DNA from: Zonotrichia leucophrys gambelii
Taxonomy: Eukaryota; Chordata; Aves; Passeriformes; Passerellidae
Direction: 5' to 3'
DNA: 64,000 nucleotides
Assembly: GCF_028769735.1 (NCBI RefSeq)
Contig: NC_088200.1
Span: 68,516,061-68,580,060 of the forward strand
A program made the translations under genes and the position numbers. Of the stretch, positions 34,771-47,513 are shown piece after piece. Position 1 is the stretch's first letter. Each line of letters starts with the position of its first letter. The notes under the pieces are model-generated. The model was not told the DNA's origin. It did no database searches and saw only the letters and a list, made by a program, of their open reading frames with translations.

Positions 34771-35931
34771 CACTATTGAGAGCTACAATTTTTGGAAAAA
34801 AAAATAGCATAAAGCTTCAGAAAGATTTTTTTTCTTATCAGCTTTGTCCTCATCATTCATGTGAATGGTACTGGTCTCCATCAAATCTCTTTGTTTAGGC
34901 AACATTAAATCAGAAAACTAAACTTTGGCCTAGTGGGCTTAGAGATATATTCTCTCTTTTTTAACTGTTGTTAGGCTTAACAACAATTTAACAACTTTAC
35001 AATTCTTAGGCAGTGCTAGTGATAATGTGTATTCTTCAACCATATATTAAATTACAGCCTGGAAAAGACCTCTCATTTTATAAATTCAAAGAAATAGTTA
35101 GGTTTGAAAAAAATTTACATTGCACATTAAATAAAAAGCAAAACCTAGATTGCAGGAAACAGAACATGACCTTTTGTTTCCTGAACCTTTTCCAGTTTAT
35201 TCACTGACACATATCATAAGTTCACTGCACAGAAAGAAGACAAAGTTTAGTTTTTCCAAATGGTTTATTCCACTTTGTCTGCATTTCAGAATAAAAGTCT
35301 ATAACAGCCTAACAGTTCTATAAACCTTGAGTGCATGCTAGGAAGGGGGTAGGGGGGAATTATGTAATACCTACAAGAAATTTTGGTGTAAAAATGGCAG
35401 CTAACTTACAAAGGATGGTAATTTTCTCTTGGAAAAAGAAAGTTACACGCACACACACACAAAGGTTATACATGTAGGATTAGGAGGCAAGAATAATGCA
35501 TTGAGCCAAAAGGAAATTTTACTGAGGGATGCACGGACAAAGTATGTAAAGCATTAAGCCATTAATATACAGCACACTGTAAAACAAGAATGAGAGTGAT
35601 AATGGGAGACAGTGAAGGTGTAATCACTAGCAGATTCAGTAGAATTTAGAAAATAGGCTGCTTATTGCTGGAGGCCTAAGAGTTCACAGAGAAGCATTCA
35701 AGGATCACATTACAATTTACTTTTCCTGGTTTCTTATGAAAAGCTCAGAAACAAGGCTGAACCCAAAAGTTAGCTTCGACATCTTAGATAAATAACAAAT
35801 CCAGTGCTTGCCTGAGCAACAATATACAGGAAGTAAATATGCTGGTGAAAACTGCTTATATATGCAAAATCACCATCATACCTCTAGAACCTAGCGCAAA
35901 ACTGACTTTTAAAGCATTTTAAAAATATTGT
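34771..35931. other. AT-rich non-genic sequence
   Basis: Nothing recognised apart from a short CA-rich run near 35447-35460. Confidence 0.55.
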
Positions 35932-36199
35932 TTTAGAGACAAGACAAGAGGATGCAGCCTCAAGCTGTGCCAGGGGAGGTTCAGGATGGACATGAGGAAG
36001 AAGTTTTTCACTGAAAGGTTTTAAGCATTGGAATGGACTGGCCAGGAAGGCAGTGGAACCACTGTCCCTGGAGGTGTTCAAGAAGAGACTGGATGTGGCA
36101 CTCAGTGCCACAGTTTATTTGTCATGGTGATATTCAGGCACAGGTTGGACCTGAGGATCTTGGAGGTCTTTTCCACTGTCATGATTCTATGATTCTATC
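35932..36199 (+). mobile_element. CR1 3' end fragment
   Basis: A clear CR1 3' region: gagacaagacaagagga, ctgtgccaggggaggttcagg, gaagaagtttttcactgaaagg, tccctggaggtgttcaag, and the terminal ggtcttttccactgtcatgattctatgattct. 5'-truncated. Confidence 0.93.
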
Positions 36200-36263
36200 A
36201 CATAGGATTTACATAGCCTTAGAATGGGGAGCACAAAATACAAACTTCCTAAACTACACAACA

Positions 36264-36293
36264 TTTGGTTTATAATTCTGATTATAAACCAAA
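36264..36293. repeat. Perfect 13-bp inverted repeat with 4-nt loop
   Basis: TTTGGTTTATAAT (36264-36276) and ATTATAAACCAAA (36281-36293) are exact reverse complements separated by TCTG. It lies 65 bp beyond the 3' end of a CR1 insertion. Confidence 0.9.
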
Positions 36294-37884
36294 ATTGATT
36301 CAAAGTATGACTGCAGGTGTTTAATTTAGTCTTTCATACATAAAGCTGACAACAAAGTTAAAGGTAAACCAGAAAACTAAGAACTAAGAGAATAAAGTAT
36401 TTCTGATATTTTCTGTCTTTCATTAGCACAAATAACTTACTACCAGAGTAGATTATTCAGCAAATTAATAGGCAATATTTATTATAATTTCTAATTACTA
36501 GTAATTAAACACAACATCAGTGAAGTTAAAGATGTTAAAAGACTTGAAGCATTGTTTCCAGTTTTACTGGAACACTGGGCTATGTCTTCTGTTTAAGCAT
36601 AAACAGCCTTTGTTCACGGTTATACTACCAATAACAAATTGATAGCTTGGCATAGCAAACTGACCTACAAAACATAGGTTTCAACATAAAAGATTTTTCT
36701 GCACAAATCAACAACTTCTAATGCTATTAGCTTACCAGGCAGCTTACCACATATTTTATTGTTCACTGTAGAATACAGTGAGGACAGAGAGTAATGAGCT
36801 GATGAAAATTTCAATTCCTCTAATTTTTAATAATAAACTATGTTAGCACTGAAAAGTAAAAAAGGTTGCTATATAATGCTAGATCTAGTAAAAAATTTAA
36901 AAGTGCTTCCTTATATTTTCAAACATGTATCTGGATATACTAATTACTGATAAAAATTTCTAGATGTACTAATACTGATACAAAGTTGTCAACTTTGCTG
37001 CACTATTCTGTTTTAAATTTGTTCACCCTCATTCAGGGGTTAGGAAAATTTGCTGTAAGGATATTAAAACAGATTTGTAAAAATGGTTGCTAAAAACCTA
37101 AACCCAATTACCATTATCTGAGGAATGCATGCAGGCACACAGAGACTAAAATTACCATGGTTCAGCTCCATTAAGTGATGCTATCTACTGCAAACTGATC
37201 CAAAGCACAGCTTTATGTAATTCATCTAAAGTGGAATGGTTTCCAAGGACACAGTCCTGTATTGCTGGTCAAATTGAAGAGCTGAAGTTTTGAAGGCTCT
37301 CCCTACCCCACTTATTTGAATGACATGGGCTGCTTGAATAGGCTTTTTAAACACTCGGCATTAATTGTTAACAGAGACTAGATTGAAATCAGTCGAGTTC
37401 TTTTAACCTTTCCCAAATACCCTCACATCTTCAAGTTTCACTTAATGTAATTGTAAAAACAGGTCTACTGTTACTCAACTCTCAAGGGTGGCATTAACTT
37501 CATTAGGTGCTGTTTGTACAATGTGTTAAGCTCCTCATTAGAACATGCACAGAGGTATTTTAGACTAATGAGGCTCTATTGTTATAACCTATCCCTGCTT
37601 AATTGCAATTTCTTTATAACTAGACGATGTGGTGCAAACTCTCTTAAATGGCAAATACTGGTACAACAATCAGTTTTAATTGATGTGTACATTAAAATAA
37701 ATCTTCCCATTTGGCTGCAGGCTGTATGCCTATTAGCCTCAGAGAATAAAAAAAAATTTTTAAAGAGAAAAGAAAAAATACATGCTTCCAACCATGGACC
37801 TCACCCATTTGCAGAAGGGTGCTGCAGACTCCTTCCTTCTCTACAGCCCTACACAGCACCCCCAGAAGGGCCCTACAGCTACCA
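36294..37884. other. AT-rich non-genic sequence
   Basis: No repeat recognised. The 124-codon plus-strand frame at 37514-37888 has no protein-like features and runs into a CR1 tail. Confidence 0.55.
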
Positions 37885-38020
37885 GTGAGATAGAAACATG
37901 GAATCATTTAGACTGGAAAAGACCACTGAAGCCAGCACTGCCAAGTCCCCCACTAAACCATGTCCTCAAATGCCAGATCTATGAGTCTTTTAAATACCTC
38001 CAGGAATGACAGGTTTCAGC
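37885..38020 (-). mobile_element. CR1 3' end fragment, minus strand
   Basis: The plus strand shows catggaatcatttagactgg, agcactgccaagtcccccac, and tcttttaaatacctccagg. This is the CR1 3' region in reverse complement, truncated at about 38020. Confidence 0.88.
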
Positions 38021-41000
38021 TCACCACACCTGTATTTTACAGCAACAGCCTTCATCGTCACCCTCAGTTCAGTTGATTCACTGCCTTCTCTCACACTAGA
38101 AGAGATACACACCCAGAGGGCCAGATAGTCTTTCTGTCATAGGACCTAAACTGTGCCATTGGAACTGTGCTTGTGCTGATAAAAGGGACAGATGAAGTCA
38201 CTCAGCTTGCAAATGCCTCAAAAAATACTCTACATAGGACAAGTATATACAGCTAATCATTTGGAATGAAATAAATTAAGCAAATCAAGGCAAAAACAAA
38301 AGCAAAATCAAATAAAGCAATATGCAGGCTGCAAGTATGAATTTTGTTTCTGAACAATGTCAATTCTGTGGTCTTCTGTCCTCTTCATGCAGGAAGGATG
38401 TCAGGCCTATGTAAATTTAAATCATGACAAATACCAAACCTCCAAGGGAAAAGAAATGCACCTAAGCTTTAGTTCTTTTGCACTGGCAAGGCTCCTTTAA
38501 ATTGTAATTCCTGGGCAAAAAAGTCTTTTGATTTTAACACAGAAAAAGACAGTAGACAAAGCCATGTCTTTGTATACAGGAAGAGAAATTAACCTCTGAA
38601 AAGGCATTCAAAAGGAAAAAGTATCTTTTAAAATAGAATATGTCTCTTTATTTCATTTTCAGGAAGCACTATATTCCACAATCACATAAGATTAATCTTT
38701 TATCTCTAACCTTTCCTCCTACTGTTTGTGTTAAATAAAAATATATGGTAAGAGGTAGAAAGGGACAATATAAACAACTGGGGACAAATTCTGCTTGGGA
38801 CTACATGAAGGCAGTAAACCACCACTTTTCTTACAGAGAAGAGAAAAACAGGTTTGAAGTGCTTATATTTCATGGACCTGTTTACTTTCTTCCTGGCCTA
38901 GTCTAATTACTTCCTGAGAAAATCAAAGCAACCAAATCCATGAGTTGTTCAGATCATCTTTATGATTTCGGTAGGCAAGTTTCTATCCAGTGAGAGTTTT
39001 CCATGCTTCCTACCTGCAAATTAAGTTCAGTGTTGCAGCACAGGGTTGTCTGACAGTGATTGGATCCAAATTCTGATGAAGTTTCCATTCACCTAAGTGG
39101 GGTTTTGTATAATACCTCAAATGCCATTCCTGTTTTAATTATATGCTACATGGATATATTAATAAAGCTGTCCTTGTTGGCTTCCTATAACCATGTTGTT
39201 GTTGCTTTGCTGAAAGCTGTATTATCAGGTGGTATCTAAATAATGTTATTATGGTCTTATGCATCTTCTTGGTCCTGCTACTCTAGCTGAACATTGCTGG
39301 AATTTCCTATTTTATTCAGAAATGTCTTTGCCCATGCATCTCTTGAGAGGAAGTGTCACTGTACAGTCACCAATGATATTTTACATGGGACATACCAATA
39401 CCTCATTTACCAAATGAAGCGTTTAATAAAGCAGAGGTCTAGCCAGGAGGCAGCTAGCTCACCACAAATATTACAATAGTGTGGATAAGCAGAAATTTCC
39501 AACATTTCACAATGCTATTCGCTGAATTAATTTCTTCCTTTCATGTCAGCAGCCACCAGCTTAGTAAAATAGTTACTTCTCACTCTTAGCAACATTTTAC
39601 TCTAGGTCTCTCAGTAATCTTCATCATTAACACAGAAAATATGAATACATGACCTGAACAAACTCATCAGATTCAGCTGTACAAATAAAGATATTAACAT
39701 TAGTATTACAGTACTGAAGAGAAGAGACCAATTCAAATTTTTTAGTGGACTGATAATACAGCAAAAGTCTATATATCATTTAGAGAATGGGGAACACAGC
39801 CATTTACAAAGCTGAATTTATTTAACTTTTTAAAGCATATGCTACAAAGAGCCAGTATTTATTAATATTAATGGTATTTCAGTCAATCAGATGAAGTGGG
39901 TTTTTTTCTTCTTAATCACAAACCCAAGTCTCTCACCCAGGGCAACAAACTTGGGGTTTTTGTCTCAGACACTTTTTGTCTTACTTTTCCTTATCAGCCT
40001 CAGGCGCTCAAGAATTAAGTCTTGAATTTTTAGGTTTCTGTGTTTCCTTTTGTTAAAAGAAAATTTTGAAAAGTCTCATCTTCTAAGGTAAAGTTGCCTT
40101 TCATAACCCCACCACATCTGACTGTCTTCTCCACCACAATGGCTTTCTCCCAAATTCATTGGGTGTGTTTCTTTAAAAAGCTTTTGTTGCATGGAAGGAG
40201 AAGCTTCTAAACACACATACGACCCTCCAAAAGTTGAGCATATGGGAGTTCCAGGATGAGGAATGGAATTGGATGTTCACACATTGGAGTAACTGAAACA
40301 GCATCTACTAAGGTGACAACCAAGAGAGGGAGCAGAAAAGACATAGTTTAAAGAGCATGTTCTAACAACAAGATTACTGAAAAGCAAAACAGTCACTGGC
40401 TTCCATAAATATGGACACCGCACCATTGTTTTAATTCCTGTGTACTTCTAGGTGTAATTCCTCTATGCTACATGTTCTTCTATTGCTCTCACTTCACCAG
40501 ACCAGTGTTCTGTCCCCTTTCTCCACAAATTTGTCTGTGATTTTACACGAGTTCTGGTGCCATGCAGCATTCAGAGTAGCACAGGAGAAGGAACAGCAAT
40601 TCTACATATCTGCCTGCAGCATCCCACGTACTCAACACAGCATTTGCGCAAGTTCTAGCAGGAACAGGCAGAACTGAAAACTCCCTACATAAAAACTGAG
40701 TGTTTCTCACTATTGCAAATAAAGCACAGATTAGAACAGATTAAACCCCAGTTCAAGAGGGAAACCAAGAAACCTAAGATCAGAAAAAGGAATGGAATAT
40801 TGGAAACTAGATATAAAACTTACCTAAAAATGTCCAAGCTGATTTTAGACTGACCAACATGTGACCCATATTTCTTTCTGGAATTATTTGGAAAGGTGCA
40901 CTTTTCATATGTCCAGTTAAGAGGAAAAAAATATTTTTTGAATAGATTTGATACAAGCAGGGGAAAAAATGAGACAATCCTAATCATGAAAGACAATGTT

Positions 41001-42271
41001 GGCTCTGAATCAGAGCAGCTGCTTCTGTGTATACCACAGAAAACAAACATTATGAGAGCTAAACCCATAAAGCAAGAACTCACCTCCCCATTATTCTAGG
41101 GATCATAACAGACTAATTATGCAGTCCAATTGACAGGCCAGTAAATTCTGAAACTCAGAACAAACTGATAAAATGACCACTCATTGATTCCCCTACTCCT
41201 TACTAAAAAATCTATAAACTTTTGTGGCCACATTCTAGCCAAGATGTAAGCTCCTATAAGAATGTACATAACAACATTCACTGCCATCTCAAGTCACTAG
41301 TATGACCTTCAGCCACAAGTTCAGCAGCTGGTTTATTGCTCATTTGGCTCATTCCTGGATGGTAATAAAACTGAATGGTTTTTTTCAAAATATACTTCCT
41401 GACATCTCTTTACAAACTGTTTAACAGCATCTCCCTGTATGATCACTTCAACTTGCAATATTTAGGCAGTTTCTTAGCAGTCACCTGTCACAAGCCACAA
41501 AGCCATCCCTAGCATAAATGAAATCTCTCGCTCTGAATGCCCAGATTTCACCACTTTTTTCTTCCTATCGCATAACAGGAGACCATTTAGGTCAGACAAA
41601 AGGACTTAAAATGAGTGTAACACAATTGGTATTGTTAATATATTTCTGAATATCTCTATCTTCAGAAGAAATACTCCAGGGACTGAGAAAGCAAGAATAA
41701 TCCACCATACCTGAAGTAATTCATTTTATTTTGATGGGGAAAAAAAATCCCACAGTAGTCAGAAGGGACAAAAAAAGTGTACATTTTCCAGATAAATTCT
41801 AACCTTTTAATGACAACTGCTGCAGACTGAAAATAAAATTGTATGAGGTTCAAGGACACTAGCCACATTTTCACCCTCCCTGCCTATCAGAAATAATTGC
41901 AACAGTCCTAGACTCCACAAGATATAGTCTAGCAGATAAGCGATAACAGAGTGTCAGTGACAAAGGTCAGAATTAAAGGGCATAGTTTGATAATTGAGAA
42001 AAATAAGGATACGCTTGGCCAAATATGAATATGGAATTCAAGAAAAGTAGATTAAAGGAAGAGGAACTCAAGAAATAAAGGGGAAAAGTTGTTTTCATTG
42101 TATGAGACAGCAAGAGATAGAGTAAAACAAATTTACTCAAGCTTACAAGCTACTGAGCTACCAGTTTCTTCAGAACATGAAGAACAATTCTCTGGGGAGA
42201 AGTCCACGTACAGCAGATAGCCACACCATCAGGAGTATCAACTTCTTCCCACACCTGATCCATCTCATCAG
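38021..42271. other. Long AT-rich stretch, presumed intron or intergenic
   Basis: No repeat family was recognised in about 4.2 kb. A 58-bp open segment at 40255-40312 (one base, 19 codons, phase 0 before GTGACA) has compatible phases with 20229 and 42272 but a poor acceptor. Confidence 0.45.
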
Positions 42272-42336
42272 AAAGAGAAAAGATACTGGTGTCTGTTAAC
42301 TACGGCTAAGGGATGTGAAGTGAGCAGCTACAAAAA
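42272..42336 (+). CDS. Candidate internal exon, unidentified plus-strand gene
   Basis: A good acceptor (cacctgatccatctcatcag, AG at 42270-42271) and a strong donor (AAA|GTAAGT) bound 65 bp. Only phase 0 is open: 21 codons starting KEKRYWCLLTTAKG, plus AA. A second usable donor (GAA|GTGAGC) lies inside at about 42319, so two splice forms are possible. No family is recognised. Confidence 0.4.
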
Positions 42337-42959
42337 GTAAGTTCTGTATCTGCCCCACATCTCTATCGCTGACATTTCTGTAGGTATCTAGACCTCCCCT
42401 GAAAATATTTATGAATATCAGAAAGACATGGAGTGATCAACTGCTTTTAAATTTGCCCAGTGGTTATAAACTACACAGTTTTCATATCCTTGCATCAAAA
42501 TGGGGCAGTTCCAAAGATTATAATACAGCATAGATCCACACAAAATAAAAATTGCATGAATCCAAGTCTTACCACTTATACAGACACCATCAGGTCAGCC
42601 CTTCTGACTACAACTACAACTAACCATCTAGTATTTTCAGCCCTAAAATGATCTCCAAAACAGCTCAAGATCACAGCTGTGCAATGCACTACAAATCAAT
42701 AGTAAACTCAGGTTGTGTGGGCCTACTAATGAGGAAAAACCATCTCTTGAGCATAGGTGACAGCAGTACCACCACTGTACCTTCCTGTTCCCACGAGAAA
42801 TGCATCCCATAGGCCTGCTCCTTTTCATCAATCCAGGGAGTTATTGCTGCAACATTCAAGGCAGATAAGACTTCTTAATAAGCAAGAGCCATGAGAGTCT
42901 CAGGGCACTGTCACACAAACCTGTTTTTCTTCACATGGCCATACATAACACTGATTGCC

Positions 42960-43040
42960 ACTACAACAAAGCTCCTGAGGTGGAACTGGCAGTGTTAGGT
43001 CTATGGATTGACTTGATTTACATGATTCTGTGATGCTGTG
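42960..43040 (+). mobile_element. CR1 3' tail
   Basis: The blocks gtggaactggcagtgttagg, tctatggattgacttga and acatgattctgtgatgctgtg are the CR1 3' end with a short internal deletion. Confidence 0.85.
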
Positions 43041-43674
43041 TAGGCCTGAGCTGACCTAAACTAGCTCAGTAACACCAGCTGTGCAGGCAGGAGCATTTGA
43101 CTCCCCAGCCTAGTCCCTGACCTGGTTAGCACTGCACTAGCATGGCAAACCTAGAAGCACTTCAGCACAGACATATGCAAGTAGCCATATAATTGCAGGC
43201 TGGAAAACACACACTTACCACTTACTATTGTGATATAGGATGGAAAACAGTAGTTTAGAAGCAGGCACGGTCCCCTGTACAAAACTGCAAAATCTGACTG
43301 TTTTGTAGAACAGCAAAGATGCATAAAATTGGAGGAAAGGAATCGTGTTGTAGTTTTTTCTTGCTAAGAATGTTCCTGCAATTACTCATTTAGGGGAAAA
43401 TTCAATTGCCCTCTCACTGTACTTGCTTTTTAACATAGAAAAAGAACACAGTTGCCATTCTGACTCTTAATGAAGGGGTTTCATTACATTTTACTGTACA
43501 AATAGATTGCTTTCAAAGAAAAATAAGTCATATTAATGATTTACAAGCTCATTATGTCACTTAAGTTTTCTAAATAGTTCTAAGAATATTTCTTTCTTTG
43601 AAAAAGATAAAGACTTCCTATCCTAAGTGAATAGGATACAACACAGCCAAAGTAAATTCTTCTTGTGATTACAG
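43041..43674. other. AT-rich non-genic sequence
   Basis: Nothing recognised. Confidence 0.5.
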
Positions 43675-43727
43675 AAGGAAAAAGCTTCTGTATTTGTTGA
43701 AGGTTATATCACTTGTTTTATGGAAGA
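43675..43727 (+). CDS. Candidate internal exon, frame uncertain
   Basis: A strong acceptor (aattcttcttgtgattacag) precedes 53 bp ending before GTAATA. Phase 0 reads KEKASVFVEGYITCFME plus GA and looks the more protein-like. Phase 1 is also open and would fit the phases of the 42336 and 44676 boundaries directly. Because two frames survive, the coding call is weak. Confidence 0.3.
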
Positions 43728-44675
43728 GTAATAGAGTACAGAATTTGCCTAGTTAGGCAGCTCCATGTTTGTAGCCTATGATCACACAGGATCGCGTACA
43801 GACTAACAAAAAGGCCTAGATAGCACGAAACCAAACATGTACAGCATAATGACTCAAGGAGGCATTAATTCAGAATCCAAGTAGCTTAAACACAGCTCCT
43901 TAAGTACAGGTTTCATGGGGAATACTTAAATATGATGAAAAGCATATACTTTATTTATTTTCTGGGTTTTTTATTAAAAGTCCTCTCACATTTATTTGGA
44001 ATTTTTGCTTCCAAGGAAGCAGCTGCTTCATCTTTACCTTTCTTAGCTGTTATGCTAATCCTGTATTTCAATAGTGACTGTTTCACACATTTGTAGATTT
44101 CATTACAATTTGCTTAACACTGATCACAAGCAAATTTTATACTAAAAAAATCTAGGTATTTAGTTATGCAAATAAACCAGAAACAAAGAAATTTAAAAAG
44201 AGAAAAATACATTTGTTTGCTTAGATGTCTTTGCATCTACCAATAAAACCTGTGGATAGTCCAAATGGATTTGTACTGTTTCACAAGCTGTTCATAGATG
44301 CTGAGAACAGAAAGAGTGTATTACATTAAACATCTTTGGTCGGTCTCATAGACAAATCTTCATTACATGGTGGTCCAAGATGAATTTTAAGAGGATTTCT
44401 AAATACTTTGGATGTTAAATCAGTACTATAAGAGGATTTGCAATATAAAGATTTCTGATTATTTCACTCCCTAACCTAATCATTATAGTAATCTTCAACA
44501 AACAGAAAACCATGTATGTTTGTAGTTAATGTTTGCCAATTTATGGAAAAACTGGTTTTGGTTTAAAAACTGGTTTTAGGTTAGACAAACTGATTTTGTC
44601 CAGTTGAGTCCCTGTGCATGAGAATTAAACGATTACCTGTATTTAAATTAAACTGCAAGGATTTGACTTTTATAG

Positions 44676-44750
44676 CAGCCACTTGCACACATGTGGACCA
44701 ACTCGTCACTGGAGAAGTCCAATATAATAATTTTGGCATCTTCACAACAG
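44676..44750 (+). CDS. Candidate internal exon, unidentified plus-strand gene
   Basis: An acceptor (ggatttgacttttatag, AG at 44674-44675) and a donor CAG|GTAGAT bound 75 bp. The open frame starts with two bases, encodes 24 codons (ATCTHVDQLVTGEV then QYNNFGIFTT) and leaves one base G. It retains a CpG in CTCGTC. The following candidate exon at 45189 begins with exactly the two bases needed. The family is unrecognised. Confidence 0.4.
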
Positions 44751-45188
44751 GTAGATATAGTCATTTCTTAAAAATATACACATTTGTTATTCAAACTTGG
44801 ACACTTAGAGATAGGTAGATAGATCACAAAGCAGAATTTATGACAGACCATGTTTCAGTTTTAGGTACAAACCTGAAAACAAAACATCATTGGAAATAGA
44901 GTTCATGTTTTTCACTCCTCAATTCAGCCAAACAAGTTATCGCTATTTATAATGAAATTTCAAAGACACAGTTCACCTAGATTTGATAATTTTTGTTCTC
45001 AGGTAAACTGCTGAAGTGCTGCAGATAAAAAAGAAAACTCCCTTATGATATCACAACACTACGTTACTCATTAACTGATTTTTAAACCTAGTTTGAGCTG
45101 GAGTCAGACCAAGACAGCACTTCCTACAGCAGAGAAAGGCTGTGTGTTTCACGGATTGCTCCAGTATTGAACTTACCTAAGTCTGCAG

Positions 45189-45327
45189 TTAGCTCCATTA
45201 AAATGTTGAAAAAAGGAAGCTCCTTGGAGGACTCAGTTTTTCTTTCTGAAAGTCAGAACAGCTTCCGAAAATTAAGTAATGACGACCCAGCCAGTCCTAC
45301 AGAGAGCGTTGGATCAGTATTTATAAG
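45189..45327 (+). CDS. Candidate internal exon, serine-rich, unidentified plus-strand gene
   Basis: The best coding candidate on composition. It is 139 bp from acceptor ctaagtctgcag (an upstream alternative is ctacag at 45129) to donor AAG|GTAAAT. It encodes 45 codons with two bases at each end. The peptide includes MLKKGSSLEDSVFLSES, then FRKLSNDDPASPTESVGS, which resembles a disordered phosphoregion with SP sites. It holds several CpGs (ttccgaaa, gacgac, gagcgt) in CpG-poor surroundings. The same frame is open upstream to about 45075, so the upstream acceptor is feasible. An ATG in context AAAATGT could alternatively make it a first exon. Not recognised as any named protein. Confidence 0.45.
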
Positions 45328-47513
45328 GTAAATCCCAATATATTTGAATATTTTGCATGTGCTCAATGATGGGGGAACAGGGCAGCAACAGAGGAGGGCA
45401 CTGGGACAAGTACACTAACAAAAATACCTAGACAAGGAAGCCTAATACTAAAAGGAAATGCACACAGAGATGGTAATTTCATATATGCTACTGATTTCAC
45501 CTGGGAAGGGGAGCACTACTATAAAAGAGAAACTTGTGATGGAGGACAGAAGGGTATTTTTTTCTTATTCCTTATTTATTGACACTGAAATAAGGCTTTG
45601 AATGTGTATAAAACTATATACTAATAAAACTCAAATTTTAAAAGTGACCTCTATAGGGACACCCAAATATCTATAATATTTGAACTCTGTACAAAACAAA
45701 TGTAAACTTTGTTAGATCAGGGAGTTTAGCAAAATGTTTTCATTTGTGTTTTGGCCTAAAGAGACTTCATAATGTTTATTAAACTAATTTTCAAGATGAG
45801 TGCCGCCTTATTCACAAGAAATATTCAAGGAAGTAGAAAACTTACTAAGTGAATTCTGGTAAAGGGTTTCCTGATAGAACATTGCAAAAAAAAAAAAAAA
45901 ATTAGGGGAAAATCTGTTTTCTTACTTTGGAAGGGTGGACTTGTTGAATTGCAAATTGCCTCTATGGTGGAATTCATTACAATGCTGAATTCTAGATAAA
46001 TCACGCACATTTTAGAAAGCACAAAAAAATGAGGGAAAGTAATGTTAGAGGGCTACTGGCACTTAGTGCTTATCCTTCCTCCTCTACTGTAGGAGCAACA
46101 CAAATAAATACCCACAGTACTTATGTCAACCCACCATGAATAAAATAGCTTTAAAAACTATTCAAAATACCATTAGATATTTATTGGTTCTTAATCTACT
46201 TGAAAACTCTTTGCCAAGGGCTAGTCCTGTATGGTGCCAAACAAACCTGAAGAGTGATCTGGAACCTCTACATAGTCTTTGTGTGGATGAATTACATTTC
46301 TTTGTGGCTGTGCAAAAATTCTTTATATGGGGTGACAGATCTTATCACTAATTGGGTCACTACTATAAAAGAGCCTGTTGGCCTAATTTTTCTCTTTTGG
46401 AATATTATTAGGGCTTTTTAATATTACATCTGCATATCATCCTTTCTTCCAACTCAAATGTCAGAGAGATAATGTCCAACAGTTTGAACAGACAATAGAG
46501 AATCAGAAATTTATAGTTTAATTAGAGATTTCAAAGACTCTTATCTAGAACTTTGAGCTTGTTTTTAAGAAAAAAAATTCCCATGACTTTTCATATGCCT
46601 CTTGACCTCATTTTGCATGGGACATAAATAACATACAGAAGCATTCAGAGGGCGACAACACAAGTTGGTGATTTTTACCCACTTCCTAATTTGGACAATA
46701 TAAATTTTGTCCTCCTTTCTGTGTCCTGTCCAGAACACTGGGCAGACAGACCTACCTTCTTTTTTATTTACCATTAAATAACCAGTACACAAAAAGCTGC
46801 CATATATGCTCTGGGGGCAATGTGACCAGGCCTTACAAAGAACAGGTCCTTTACCCCAGATTTCTCAATAATCAACCTGCCTGCCAGGTATTGAGTGGTA
46901 GGAGCAGACCTTCTAGAAAACCAGTTTACTCAATTGCTGGTTCAGTAAGGATAATATGATTATAAAACCTTGCTGTGAAACCATACCTCTATCAATAGCA
47001 AAGACAGAGTAGCAGGCTGCAAATACTAGGCAATCATATAAGGAGGATGCACAATAGCACATAATGAGCTAGATGGACTGAGCTCACACCAAACTTGCTT
47101 TTCATGTGTTTGTCACAGTCATGATATTGAAAATAAGCCACATGAAAAATCATGGAAAATTATTTTGGAAAAAGTAAATGCAGGCTCTGCATTTTTAGGT
47201 ACGCCTTTCATACAGTCTTATTTATTTGGAGCATATTTTCTATATATGAAGATTCACCCACAAAGAAAATTTAATGATCCTTCTTGTTCATTCTAATTAT
47301 TCATGCCCGAGGAGAAAAACTGACTATATGCTTAAGTTTTTATATACATCTGGTTTCCCCTCACTGTAATTGGCATGTGGATGAGCATGAATTTGGCAGA
47401 AACCAGGGAGTTATTAACATTTCATAAAGGGGAGCTCACAGTTTATTGCCATGGCAGCATGTTGTTCCTGACATAGAGCAAAACTGATTTCAGAAGGAAC
47501 TTGTGCTAAAGCT
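45328..47513. other. AT-rich sequence, presumed intron or intergenic
   Basis: No repeat recognised apart from runs of A (about 45885-45900). A 28-bp segment at 46860-46887 (acceptor gtcctttaccccag, donor CAG|GTATTG) is open in the phase left by the 45327 donor and could be a microexon. Support is weak. Confidence 0.45.
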
